Assembly: GCA_016215705.1 (NCBI GenBank) | Contig: JACRIR010000258.1 | Coordinates: forward strand, 1 to 6,147 | DNA length: 6,147 nt | Source: Candidatus Poribacteria bacterium | GTDB taxonomy: Bacteria; Abyssobacteria; SURF-5 | Reading direction: 5' to 3' | Shown here: positions 5,698 to 6,147 of the stretch, piece by piece | Layout of the letters: every line of letters starts with the position of its first letter | Position numbering within the stretch: position 1 is the first letter of the stretch | The notes under the pieces: model-generated | What the model was told of the DNA's origin: nothing | Seen by the model: only the letters and a program-made list of their open reading frames with translations | Database searches by the model: none | Made by a program: the position numbers and the translations under genes

Positions 5698-6147
5698 CTA
5701 TCTCTGCTTCCGGAAAGACGCGGTGGACAATACAAGTATTCGTTCACCATTCATGTCAACCTGCCACAGTTCGCCGCCGCGCGCGAATATGATCGCGTTA
5801 TCGCTCAGCCAGTCCCACTGCTTCTCGTTGGCGGAGAAATCTTCGACGAGAGTGGTTACTTCGCATCCATCGACGTCGAGTAGGGCGAGTCGCGATGCGT
5901 TTTCCGGCGTCCCTGATTCTCTTGTTACGATCGCCAGTTTGGCCGCACCTGGAGACCACTTCATTTGCTCGATTGGTGGAATGGCGCTGCAAACAGCGTG
6001 CCGCGTTACAGTATCCGACACATCATAGATAGCGAGTCCATGTTCAGCGGACCAGCATGCAAACCGTTTGCCGGGTTTTGTCCAAGCGCGCAATGGGACA
6101 TTCTCGAATTTGCTTAGCGCCACTTTCCCTTCTGACCGATAATTCAC
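5698..6147 (-). CDS. C-terminal part of a beta-propeller (WD40/TolB-like) protein
   Basis: These 149 codons are open to the window edge and end at the TAG (complement of 5698-5700). The first visible codon is GTG, but no upstream sequence is available, so I treat it as an internal codon of a longer gene. About three propeller blades can be recognised from repeated strands: LAIYDVSDT with MKWSPGAAKLAIVTRE, then LALLDVDG with WDWLSDNAIIFARG, and finally ELWQVDMNGERILVLS. The WSP and WLS positions followed by an A-rich beta strand are typical of WD40 or PD40 repeats. Such domains are usually protein-binding scaffolds, in the cytoplasm or periplasm. No catalytic motif or membrane segment is visible. 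The gene ends 201 bases upstream of the regulator-lyase start in the same orientation, but that gene has its own promoter. Confidence 0.75.
   Translation of the reverse strand: MNYRSEGKVALSKFENVPLRAWTKPGKRFACWSAEHGLAIYDVSDTVTRHAVCSAIPPIEQMKWSPGAAKLAIVTRESGTPENASRLALLDVDGCEVTTLVEDFSANEKQWDWLSDNAIIFARGGELWQVDMNGERILVLSTASFRKQR

Overview
The window looks like part of the chromosome of an uncultivated, moderately GC-rich bacterium that I cannot place to phylum. It has three or four real transcription units separated by unusually repeat-laden spacers. The spacers are built from short degenerate words (GGTTCAT, CTTTGCG, TTCGTGA, ATCGGCG, AAAGTGCCT and an HSERSEES-coding word). From memory, such words are familiar from spurious ORFs in many environmental genomes. 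I see no rRNA, tRNA, CRISPR array, transposase or phage gene.

Layout. Positions 1-880 hold no convincing gene, only hairpins, a nine-copy AAGG microsatellite and AT-rich palindromes. Positions 926-1559 carry a HEPN/MNT toxin-antitoxin pair on the + strand. The MntA-like nucleotidyltransferase antitoxin is intact (GSX10DXD). It is driven by a strong, apparently leaderless promoter whose -35 is one arm of an inverted repeat. The overlapping HepT-like toxin keeps its RX4HXY motif but is cut by an in-frame TAG eight codons later. Positions 1947-3215 (+) encode a cytoplasmic MBL-fold hydrolase of the alkylsulfatase-related group, bounded by inverted copies of the same spacer repeat.

On the - strand, 5496-3634 is one uninterrupted 620-codon frame. 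Residues 1 to about 115 are a YtrA-type GntR regulator. Residues from about 165 on are a full-length PLP-dependent tyrosine phenol-lyase with its catalytic residues present. No stop codon separates them, but a strong Shine-Dalgarno sits just before Met149. The frame could therefore yield a regulator-lyase fusion, a free lyase, or both. A consensus sigma70-type promoter lies upstream, with repeats between its -10 and the ribosome binding site that suggest autoregulation. The last gene (6147-5698, -) is the C-terminal part of a beta-propeller protein that runs off the window.

How the genes relate. MntA and HepT form one translationally coupled unit. The regulator and lyase are joined in one frame, which suggests a tyrosine, phenol or PLP-linked sensing circuit, analogous to but distinct from MocR/PdxR regulators, in which a GntR domain is joined to an aminotransferase-like domain. 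The MBL hydrolase and the lyase gene converge on a 418-base repeat spacer. I see no evidence that the toxin-antitoxin pair, the hydrolase and the lyase share a pathway.
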